From: Phoronis australis
Lineage: Eukaryota > Phoronida > Phoronidae
NCBI GenBank assembly: GCA_002633005.1
Contig: NMRA01000714.1
Coordinates: forward strand, 132,573-159,585
Direction of reading: 5' to 3'
DNA length: 27,013 bases
A model generated the notes under the pieces. It saw nothing but the letters and a program-made list of their open reading frames with translations. It did no database searches and was not told the DNA's origin. The translations under genes were made by a program, and so were the position numbers. Shown in pieces: positions 10,501-22,500 of the stretch (position 1 is the first letter of the stretch; each line of letters begins with the position of its first letter).

Positions 10501-13500
10501 AACTTCTTTTAACTAAAGATGGTTTCATTGCCGCTGTGCATCCTAGTGGCCTTTGCATTTGGACAGCTTTTCAAGAAATTTTTGTCATGCAGGTTTCTAT
10601 TAGGGAGACGAGATCTACCAATTTCCAGATGGTTTTGGCACATTCTGCGTCACCTAGTGGCTATTTTTTGTTCAAGAAGTGCACCATTTGTGCTGCAGTG
10701 GCGCTGTTGTAGTTATAATGAAGGAGGATTGGCACTGTGTCTTTGTCGTGTGCTGTAAGCTTTGTCCTCGTTCCAGAACAAACTTTTTCATGAAGGAAAA
10801 CAAGAACTACAGTGCAATGAATTTCTTCCTGCCTCTCGCTTACGTGATGGTGCTTGGCTTCTTCTTCACAGACGACCTAGATCAGGTAACAGGTTTAGCA
10901 GTAGGGGGTTTTCCTGTTGAGCCCAGTTTGTTTGATTGTAAAGCCCAACAACAAGTTGGGAGGATGACCCCTGTAGCCAGTATCTTACGCGACTGATTAA
11001 CTCCATTCTGGCATTTGTGGTTGGAGGGCCAGCTCTCTTTTATTCGATGATTGCTCTAATCTCCAATTAGATCTTATCTAGCCTGACTGGGCTGTACTGT
11101 TAAAAATAAAAGTTAGGTAAACTATGATATATTTGAACACAAACCACTAGCATTTCTGAATTCCTCGTCAAATGCTGATCATGTTTAGTTTTTGAATCAT
11201 CAAATTCTCCCAACTACAATCAAAGTTATGACAATCTATTCTTTCGGAACGCACCTATTCGCACTGGGTTTGACTGTGTTCACAGGTGATGGGTATTAAG
11301 CAGGGTAGATAATTGGCCTGCATGTTGTCATACCAGACAAAAGGCTCTGCTTGGCAGTTAACAAAGGAGCTAGATGTTATCACAGGCTCACAACCCTTCT
11401 GAAACAGAGAATGTCCTAATGGGCTCATAATGCACTTAACTCACTCCTGGGCCCGGTCTCCAATCTTTTTACTCGAAATGGAACTCGAAATTAGGTTTGG
11501 CATTTTCTACTCTACTTTTGGGCGAACTCAAGATAAGTGTCTATTATTCTATGCTCGAGTATACAATAACTTACGTAGATAATTTATTGCCCTTAGTTCA
11601 CAGTTTGTAAACCCAATATTAAAGCAATAAGTTCGAGTTTGAACTCGAAATTTCGAGTTTTTACTCGAGATTGTAGCACGAATATAAGGGTCTTCAAGGG
11701 CAAACTTGAACTAGAAACTCCTATGCATTAACTATAATGTATTCGAGCACAGTCTGATAACCAATTATCTTAAGTTCGCACAAAAGGAGCAGAGAAATTG
11801 CCAAAAATAGTTTCGAGTTCGTTTCGAGTACAAAGATTAGAGACCGGGCCCTGGTCTGTTTCTATTCCCTACTTCTTGACAATCAGGGTAGTGATTGTCA
11901 ATTGATGTAGTCCAATTAGCTGACTCATGCCAGGCTTGATAATGTTGGCTAATGCCCTGTTCTTATCAGAGGACATTTGCCAGCTGTAGCAAAAGACTGA
12001 CTGTGAATACACTGTTGATTGCCCCAGCTTTGCTACTACTAGTACTAATCCATTCACGGCTCACTGCACCTGATCAGGAAAGCAGAGGTTCCATTATAAA
12101 ACTTTACTTTGATGATTCCCTAGTGAAAAAGTGGTGAAGCTGCATGCTCTGCTGGTAACCGGTGACCTTTTTGTGCATATTTTGTGAAAACTGGTGTGTG
12201 TGCACGCCAGAGCATAGATTTTTGGAATCAAAGAAACATCACATTAGTAAGCTAGCAGTTGCTATTGGACAGATGCTACCAGTTTAGTCGTATCAGTTGA
12301 ATTTCTGGCTGTTACTGATCGTGTCTGCATCTACTGACAGAGCTGCTTTGGATGATCTGATATTTCTTAATCCTCTGTGTATATGATGTCATACACTCTC
12401 TATATATAGGTCAATGGCAATATCTGCCTTAGACTTGTTCATGCAGAACATGTTGATAGTAACCAAATGACTGACTTAAAATTAGTAATGTGAGCCGATC
12501 TCATGGGATCGATGACTCTTATCGCCACCTGGCTGTACCGGCAGGTACTTCAAATTCGCAACAGGTGTTATCAGGAACATGAAAGGCCCTTTTAAGTGTA
12601 TGTGATTAGACGTGGTGTGTTTTAAACAAAAGTGAAATTGTCTCCTCGTCCTCTAGAGGTCGCTAGTATCCGGTCCCATGGGATCAGTCATCCCAATTGC
12701 ATTTTGAAAGTCTCCCGTTCAATACACATTGGTGAATTGTATCTCAATCTGATGTGGCTCTAATGCGACTCTTTTAACTTGATCTAGTGCGCAGTGTTGA
12801 ACCGTGATCAAACAGATGAATGGAAGGGTTGGATGCAGTTAGTAATCTTGATCTACCATCAGACCGGGGCCAGCAAGGTAAGTGTAGTAAACATAATCAT
12901 TATGGTATCTCTGCCATCTTCTTGTGTTTACCTCAGTCCAGGGCCCTCAATCCCTTGAATTAGGGGCCAACATTGGCCCCATTCTTCTCTGAAAAATGTT
13001 GAAAAATCGTGCGAAATTCGACTCATGAGCCCCAAAAATTTGCCTCAAGTGGTTGAAAAATTCCCCTTGAGGTTCGAATCACTTGCAGCTCACACAGGTG
13101 ATAATTTGAAAGAACATAAAAATTTAGTTTTGGCTACTTGAGGCAGAACCTTGGAGGGCTTGCAACAGGGGTAGGAGGGGGTGCTATTGATGGTGACTGG
13201 GGGGTAGAATTTTCCACTCTCCCCCAAAAAATTCCCCTCTCAGAAGGCACACTGGCACTTTTCCCTTGGGTGGTCGAGGGGCCCTGCAGTCTGTGTTGTA
13301 GAGTTCTGGGGATTCCATCTGTGGGTGGTTGTTAGCTCTTAAATAGCCGTTGTCATCACAGATAACTTGGTGACATGTGAACAGTATGATGGGTGCAAGT
13401 ACAACAAAACAACTACAGAAAAGTAAACTGTAGAAAATGAGACTCAAAATACATGGAATAAATAGATAGGTCTGCAAGTCCATGCAAAAGGTTCTCGGGG

Positions 13501-16500
13501 CACGCATCATACGATCACGCTGAAGTAAAATGTCATCTCCTAAAATACACCACAGAGCAAACAAACGAGTAGGATGTTTACCTTCATCCAGCTATGTAAG
13601 TCAGCTCAGGGATTCCCTGGTTTTCTACTTACTACCTGAATGTAGTGACTTATTCAGTGTCAAAACGCAAAAGTATGTTCATAAAGTTTGAATTTCATAA
13701 TAACACGCAGTTGCATGTTGTTCAATTGAAGTCGAGAACAGCAGCGTCTTCTCATACTTTGCTTTTATTTTTATTTTTTATTTTTTTTTTTTTTTTTTGA
13801 AACATGGGCCCAGTCTGCCGCACCGGCCTCCTATTCATCTATTCATCCGATCAAAAGTAATTTCACCAACATGCGATCTTCAGGGCTTACTCAGACATTT
13901 CCCTTGAAAGTTTTGATGCTCACTTACTTCGCATCACAGTGCATGGCACAGGATTTACCAACTAAGTGTCACAACTCCAGCCTGTAGGCTCCAACATTCC
14001 TATTGAGTGTCCTCTCATCATGGAGGGCCCGTATGTGAATAATATCAAGGATTAAGAGTTTGACATAGTTATTGTCATGATGAAAATCTTTTTGTTTTTG
14101 TTTTCATTTTCCTGCTTCCAATGTGGATAAAAGAACTAATATTAAATGTCACAGACCTGCTATAGTGTATCTTAAAACTTTCCATTTGCGTTGATTTTGT
14201 GAAGGCCTCTGCTTGGCAATCATGGAAACATTTCGGTCATTTCAGCAAATCACTATTTATATGTGGGTGAGATGCCTGGTTACAGCCTATCTCTTCATGA
14301 CTGGCTACGGACACTTCACGTTCTTCTGGAAGAAAGGAGAGTACAAACTGTACAGGCTCTGTCAGGTATAGCATGCCCAGCATTGCTAGGAATTGTTGAG
14401 GGTGAAAACTGTAAATAGATGCCTCCATTAGAGTCGATCATCACATGTCACATGAGTTAATAATTGGAAGTCGGAAATGGTTTTTGCCCCGATAAGGTCT
14501 CAAACCCAGTTCCGTAGGTGATCGTGGATGACTGTTGAGGTGTCTACTGTATATATACATAGCAAAAGCGTTAGTAATTACTGTTCCTGTTCATACCAGA
14601 GAGTGGATTCTGTGTACTATGGTGACATTCTGTGACTAAACTTAAACACGATGTTCCATTTGCTTGCAACAGCCTTAATTTAAAGTCTCTCCAATAGGTG
14701 GCAGTCAGATCCAACACCAGGTGTCAGTTTGTACTAGTATTGTCCCAAACTCATGGCAGTGAGAAAAATAAATAAAGTCACTATGAAATGAATCATGAGA
14801 TGAAAGTACCAGACAGTTTTCTTCATGTGTTATTTTACTTTTATTAACATGATGTCATACTATTGATGAGACAACTGTACAAGATGACACCAGATGCAAA
14901 GTCTGGCTAATGCCAATTGGAGACCATTATTTAGGTTGTTGAGTTTGAATGGAAATCGTCTTTAACAAAACATCTTGAGAAAGTATAAACATTCTCTTTC
15001 TGGAATTGGTGATAGCTTCATTTTTACCTAGAAAGTAGATTGAACCATACAGCACACTAGGTTACCATGATATCACTTTTTATGTGCTGATCTGGTAACT
15101 CTGATATTCTATTTTGTATTGTGGTTCAGCTGATTTTCTTTCTGAACACTTGGTTCATTACCCTTTTGTCACCTGAAGATGGTTTATGGCCAAAAGTAAA
15201 ATGTCGTATTTTACAATGAATTTACTCATTATTGAGGTTATTTTTAAATTCTGAACCCTTGTTTTTACTTTTTGTATTTTTTTATGTTGTAGTGTATATT
15301 GCATTACTCAGTACATTGTGTTTTCTGTTGTATTCTGGAAGGCCCTTTTGGCCATTGAAGAGGACTCTCTCATTTTGAATATCAAAATAAATAAGTAAAT
15401 GAAATACACGCTTAAAGTATTCAGACAAAATGACTTAGAGTTTCCCGACATGACGCCGACAGCTGTGTGAAAGCTGAATTCGTCATCAGAACATCCTTCT
15501 ATCACAACCATGAATGAAGAGGAGTTAACAGGAAAGATCAAAAGGTGATGAAGGCATTTTGTAATTAGAATTTTTCCTATGGAACAGAACAGTCATACCT
15601 GAATGTAATTACCCAAAATGACAGGCAAATGGTATTTTGTGTGATTACTTTTGTCCTGTACTGACTCTGTTCTTCATCCTCGTTATTTCCCATCATTCCC
15701 TGCAGGTGCTGTTCCGTATGAACCTGCTGGTGATTGGCTTGTGCTTCGCCATGAACCGACCGTACCAGTTCTACTACTTCGTCCCATTGGTCAGCTTCTG
15801 GTTCCTTGTTGTATACGTCATCATGGCCATCTGGCCACACTTGACGCAAAAGAGTGCCGACGGTGAGTAAATTGTAGTGGCGAGGACCTGAATGATTGAC
15901 CCTGTGTAATGACTGCAACATTTAAAGAGAATCCAAAAATCTTCAATTTAGTCTAATGATGAGCTTTTTTGAATATGCAAATTAAATAAAGTAATCGGTG
16001 TTGTCCTCAAAAAACTCACCTTTGGTCACAAAAATCAGTTTTTGATTTCGACCACTTGCCCTCATGAATTGGCCTCAAATTGGCCTCAAATTATTCTTTA
16101 GTCAAAATAGACAAGACTTTTGGGTTGGGAAGGTACTGATAATTTGTTATTGGTTGACACCTGGCTCACAAGTTAAGTTGTCGTGACGTTTCATTTTATT
16201 TGTCAAGCATGGATTCAAGAAATAATCTTTCTGTTCTTTGCAAGACCAAAGATAAATTTTCATTGGATTAACAAGTTGATTCCAATTTGCGGCAGTAAAT
16301 GGACTAAACCAAAATTTAGTCTCTTGAAGCAAGCTCAGGTTTATGGTCACTTTAGCTACAGCCCCTAAAGTTCTCAGCAAAGTGCGACTTGGCATTCACT
16401 CGCTGTTGCTCATGAAGTAAGAGTTCTCTTTTTGTTTTCTGAATAGAACAGAAAGCCATACTGCAGGCTGGCAGCGTTCGTGAGATTAGGGTCCCTCATA

Positions 16501-19500
16501 AGTTGAACACATGTAGAACAGAAAGCCATGCTGCAGCCTGGCAGCATTCGTGAGATTAGGGTCCCTCATATGTTGAACACATGTAGAACAGAAAGCGATA
16601 CTGCAGCCCGACAGCATTTGTGAGATTAGGGTCCCTCATAAGTTGAACACATGTAGGACAGTCGTTTCACATGCGAGTTCTGCTTTGCAAAAAAAGAGTT
16701 GCCTTTTCACACTCTAGCACTGTGTTATCTCTCACCCATTCGCCAATGTTTTGCCATTTGTTTCCAGGGAACGTTTGGCACTATTTTTATATGTTGTTAA
16801 AGTTCACGATAGCCATCATCATCATCAGCACATTCTATGGGTCAGAGGTATGTGATTCTATGTGATTCTATGTGAGTATGTGATTCCATGTGATTCTTTG
16901 TGATTCTATGTGATTCCATGTGTGTGATTCTTTGTGATTCTATGTGATTCTATGTGATTCCATGTGATTTTATGTGATTCCATTTCCTTTGCTTGTTGTT
17001 TCAACTAATTACATCAATATGGAACATGCAACGCGCAACTGTTAAACATTTGCGTGTTCTAATTTCTTATTCTTGATGGCAAGACAGGTCGAGTTGACAG
17101 TTTAGACAAAATGCAGTTGATTTGAAACGCATTTGTGGATGTTTGCATCGTTGGGCTTTTCACGTGAATCATTTGATTGACGCATTGCAAAACAGTGGTA
17201 TTGTGATGTGTGATGATTGCGAAGAGTTTATAAAAAAACGTGAAATACCACAGAGCTCATTAAATCAGTGCGTTGTCTGCCAAACACTTTCGCCATTGGA
17301 TGATGCAGTTTATTGATATCTTTCAGAATGCTGCCAGAAAATGGCTACTTATCCAAAAAAAATTAATGGGAAATCGGTCTTTTGGAAAGCAAAGTAACGC
17401 TGTTATTGAAAATGGTATACAAAATACGTCATAAGCTGGTAAAATTCACTTACTACAAATTTTTGTTGCGAAGGACACATTAATGTTTCCACCCTCATCT
17501 AAGGGTCTTCTTCAACGAATGGATTACTGGCGTCTCGGTGACCCTCATTCAAAATTAGGTCATATACACACGGGGACCTGCAGTCTTGTCCTTATTCATG
17601 CTGGGCTGCCTGGTCTTAGTGTAGATGACCTCAACTTTCTGTTAATTCCGAGTGTTCTCTGGCTAGAACCGGACGTTGTCCCTGACAACAGTATGTCCAT
17701 TGTTGAAGGTGTGATCACCAATGCCAGTGGGTTTATTCCACTTGTAGTGGTCCATAATTCTAGATCCCAGAGAGCATTTAGTCTCCCCTATATAGGTGTG
17801 GAAAGGGCCTTCTTTGCAAGAGCTGGTAGACCATACAAGACTTCTTGTTGTTGGGGGTATGATCCTTGGGGTGAACCAGTTTCTTGCAGATGGTATTAGT
17901 GCGCTTGTAGTTGCTATCTAACCCATGCAATGTATAAGTGTTTGCAAGCTGTTCTATGAAGTTCCTGTCAGGCATAGGAGATGGCTAAACAGGGTCGCTT
18001 TTTCCTGTTGTCCTGATCGTGCTGTCGTCTGTTGCGTGTGGGGTAAGCGCCCAATTAAGTTGTTAACTTTGAACAAGAATAACGTATATGCTTCAATGTT
18101 TGTTTTACAGTCGTGTAAAAATATATATTTACAATATCTTTGTTTTTCTTCATGGTTCAAACTTTGGAAATAAATATGCCTGATTCTTACAGGTTCTTTT
18201 TGAGAGGATTTTTCTAACCCTTCCAATAAAAGCTTTATTTGTCACACAAGACGACTCGGTACATGAGTGGCGGTTCCGATGGAGTTTGGACAGATATGTG
18301 AGTATATTTCAATTGCGTATCCACCCACATTAGTCTGTCACGAACGTTATTCTGCCAGCACTTTAAAGTTAACCATCCATAGCTGTGTAATTTCCCAACC
18401 AGTAACACATAGTAAAATACACATGGTTAGTGCAGTCTTCTTGAAGTGCCACTGAATTCAGAGCACTGACTTTGAATAGTCCTAGAATAGAATTCTGACC
18501 TTAAAACGCCCTTAGATTTAAAGCCTTAGTCCTGAATAGCAAACTTGTCTACCATATGCAAAAAATGTGGATTCGTATTGAAATTTGTAGTATGCAAGTA
18601 CGTAAAACCAGGCTAAAATACGCAAATTCAAAGCAAATTGTCTTCGAACTTGTTGCTCACTTAGTGTTAAGCTAACACTAGAAATGGTAGAAGATTTTTG
18701 GTGTAGTGACTGAATGCCAGCCATTCAAGTAGTTAATGACTGAATGCCAGCCATTCAAGTAGTTAATGAGCTCACAAAAATGCAAATGACACACTGATAA
18801 GGGAATAGTAAAATGTCAAATCTTCGATTGAATAAGTCCTTTTGAAGGGCGTGATTTCCATGCATTTATATTCACTATTATTTCTGTAGATAAATATGTT
18901 CGCACAATCACAGTATCGATGTGTGCAATTTGAGTCTGATGTATATGAGATTGACTTAATTCTACACTTTCAATGTACAGACTTTCAATGTTCTGTAAGA
19001 GTTGGTTTGCTGACCACTACACTTGCAGGATATGACCTTGCTAGTGTATCACTGAAGTGCCATAGGCTTTGACATCTCAGTGGTCTCCTCAGAAACAATG
19101 ATTTCAAACACAAATTCATGTCTCATGGATGATTTCTTCATGAACACGAACATGGACAATGATGGAGCCATCCTTTGTTACTTTAAGGCTGCTAAAATCC
19201 TGCCTTCAGTCAAAAACTTAATAACCTGTGGATTAGCCGGCTTACAATCAACTTGTTGCTCACCTACGTTTGAAGTGTTTTCTTGCTTTGGGAAGAACAG
19301 ACGGTTGGTTACTGTTTCAGACCAGACTCAACAAGGCGACTTGTCTTGAAGGTTCATTTTGTGCAGTGTTCATGGTCTCAAGCTACGACAAGCTGTCAGA
19401 TTTTTCCAAGCTCAGAATTCACTGGACACTGAGTATTTTTTCTAGGAGATAAATGTGCTTAAAACATTCCTAATTCAATAAAATACCTTGGTTTATTGTG

Positions 19501-22500
19501 CTTTATTATTACAGAAGTTAAATCCTGTTGTGACACCGTGTCTCCTCGGTGACTCTGAACTTGTGAGGTCAATTCATTCTCTATTTTAGAGCGTTATCTG
19601 GGGCATGCTGTTTGCCTTTGGCTACTTGTTTGCGAAAAAGTTAAAGTTGTTCAACGACGCGGACCGAGCGACTCTATTTTCCAAGCTAGTGTCCTGGGCT
19701 CTAATCGGTTCTTCTATTTTGGGGTTAGGGGTAAGTAGCTATCTTGGGTGGGCTGCATTGCATCAGTAGTTATGGATACAGCCTAATATGGGTACTTTCT
19801 TAATGAATGATGTTTTTTGATACTTCCAGAAGTGCGGGCATACATTACAAATCTCTCTCCTAATCTTTGTACTCGTAATTGAACTTGAAATTATTTTTGT
19901 CATTTTCCGTTCTACTTTTGTGCGAACTCAAGATAAGTTTCTATTATTGTTTGACACTTGTCCGTAATATGGACAAGACTTTACTCATTTTAGCTACTAA
20001 TGGACGAATTGGCAAAGCAGTTCCACTTGGGTACTGAATTAGAAAAAGTTGACGCAAATAATTAGTTAAAACAAACTTGGGCTTTGTGTTTGCATAATTG
20101 GGTTGTTCACCTAATTTTTTGAATAGTTTTAACGAGGCTTACTTCATACCGCTCGACGCAGAAGAATTGCCCACTCAAAAATATGTATGACAGCATATTC
20201 TGCACTCTGAAATATTTCCCATAAAAATTGACGACAAGAAAACTGTGGAACATGTGTCCTCCGCCAATTTATAGTACAAGTGGGCTCAGTGTCCTACTCC
20301 ATTTATAGTACAAGTGGGCTCAGTTTCCTACTCCATTTATAGTACAAGTGGGCTCAGTTTCCTACTCCATTTATAGTACAAGTGGGCTCAGTTTCCTACT
20401 CCATTTATAGTACAAGTGGGCTCAGTTTCCTTACTCCATTTATAGTACAAGTGGGCTCAGTTTCCTACTCGTGTTTTACTTTTTGTACTCGTATTTTCGA
20501 GCATAAACTCGCTTATATTGAGCTCTACCACATGCATGCTTAGGGCAATCACACCACATTCCCTCCCTTTCACACTCAACTTAAGTACAAGTCCAACTTT
20601 TATCAGGCTTTGAAATTTTGCTCTTAGGAAGATTTCCTCTTTTTTTGATCCCCTTTCTATCATTATATTGACTGTATTGATGCAAAAATGTTTTTTTTTT
20701 AGTTTCATTTTACTGTTTTACAACACAAAAAATATTTCTATCACACAAGGCTATTTATTTGTGGAACAATACATCACCTAGAAAATTGTTACTGACTGTG
20801 TTGTGGACTCGTTCAACTCTGGTAATGGTCTTAAAGGTTTTACAATTTGGAATTCCGTGATGAACGTGGGGTAATGGTGCGTGTTAATTCATGATCTGGT
20901 ATTGATGTGGACTTGACGTAGTTTTCTTTGTGCTTTCAGGGTTATCATTTATTCGTCAGTTTTTGTGAAACCAAGCCGCAATGTAATGATGTCCACTCAT
21001 ACGTAGCATTTATTCCAGTGAGTACAAGCAATCATAGTCTAATGCTAGTATTTGTAATGCCTATTGGACTACATTTATTCCAGTGAGTACAAGCAATCAT
21101 TGTCTAATGCTAGTATTTGTAAGGCCTATTGGACTACATTTATTCCAGTGAGTACAAGCAATCATTGTCTAATGCTAGTATTTGTAAGGCCTATTGGACT
21201 ACAGACGTCTTGATAAACCTGTGTAATAATCATGCCAGTGTTTGTGAAATAACCCAAAAGAATAATATTTCAATCACATGAGGTGGTTATTGCTCGGGAA
21301 TGAAAATGAAGTTGGAAATGTAGATTTGATATTTAATATCTGGTATAACCGTGTTAAATTACATGTGTTTTGTGTAGGTGCTTTATTAGCTTTGGTTGCT
21401 TTTATTTTGACTTCAGTCTTGTGTAAATACTTACTCCATGCAGCAACCTCCACTAATAACATCGCCTATTTAAAATACGTTAAGTTTGGCATACAGGGGA
21501 AAGTTACTGGTTTCGTACCACTTAAGAATGCGCCTCTCTGTAGGTCAAGGTGAACTAGTCATGGAATCAGTACCAGACATGCGCACGCGGCGCATGTGGA
21601 CCCATTACACTGATCACCTGGAACTATTTTTATGCTTTATTAATATGTGGTTAAAACTGAGCTGAGGAGCTAGAAACCTGGCTCAAGGGTTTAGCAGTGT
21701 GACCTGGTGGGACTCGAACCCAAAACCTGGAGTAAAGAAAGCGGACACTTATCAACCAGGCCACACTGCCTCTTCTGTCGAGGAGCAACTGGGTTCTTTA
21801 AAGCTTCGTATCGGTATTTTCCGTAAGCCCACCCCATGGGTGTTTATTTGGTGTATACAACTTCTGGTGTCAAGTGTTCAGATGAGGGGAGTTTATTCAA
21901 AGAATATCTGCTTAAAAGCCCACTCATTGGCAACTTTTTTGTCTCAAATTCAATTTTGTGGAACATTTATCATTTACAAAAACGAACAAAACGTCGGCGA
22001 ATTATGCATTTATTAACATAAAATTCAAAAACACAATTTTAAGTAAAAAATGTCAAAGTCAGCAAAGCTACGACTTTCCGTTTACAAGCCCCATCCTTTG
22101 GTGTTGCTAAAACACATTTAGTTTGTCATTTTCCGAATACACACCTAAGGGTTTATCTATGGAAAATACTGGTGTTGGCCAGCATCACCGTTTGTAGTAA
22201 ACTGAGGTCAGGATGCCATAAAGCTCTACCAGGTTTTATTGCATGTTATGGGATTTTGCTAATTGATGTGCAAATTTCATAAGATCTTTTGAAAAGATTG
22301 TCAAGTTAGACCTTTTATACGTTTCACCATATTATCTTTTACTTCTCTATAGGTAAAACTCTGGGACCTCCTCGCAACTTGGTGTCATGTTTTGCTTACT
22401 TATTCAAACCCATGCGGTGACGGTGATGGTTGGCTTTGGGATACCAAATAGCTCAGAAACAGCGTTAAATCCCAGTCCTTCATCCATAGCTTTGAAACAG

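Noticed and set aside
12795-12877. Exon 8 starting at the nearer acceptor gcgcag
   Set aside because: It would begin with a split codon although exon 7 ends in phase 0, destroying the conserved LNRDQTDEW frame. The upstream gatctag keeps it.
15577-15921. 114-codon minus-strand frame
   Set aside because: It is the antisense shadow of exon 10, whose sense translation is strongly conserved.
21578-21597. ACATGCGC / GCGCATGT small hairpin resembling an NRF-1-type site
   Set aside because: It has an 8-bp stem only and sits at the tail edge of a SINE. There is no promoter context.
21690-21773. Functional tRNA gene on the minus strand
   Set aside because: The B box is good, but no acceptor-stem pairing or proper anticodon arm is evident, and a related diverged copy with the same non-tRNA tail exists at 4384-4615. 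It is a SINE.
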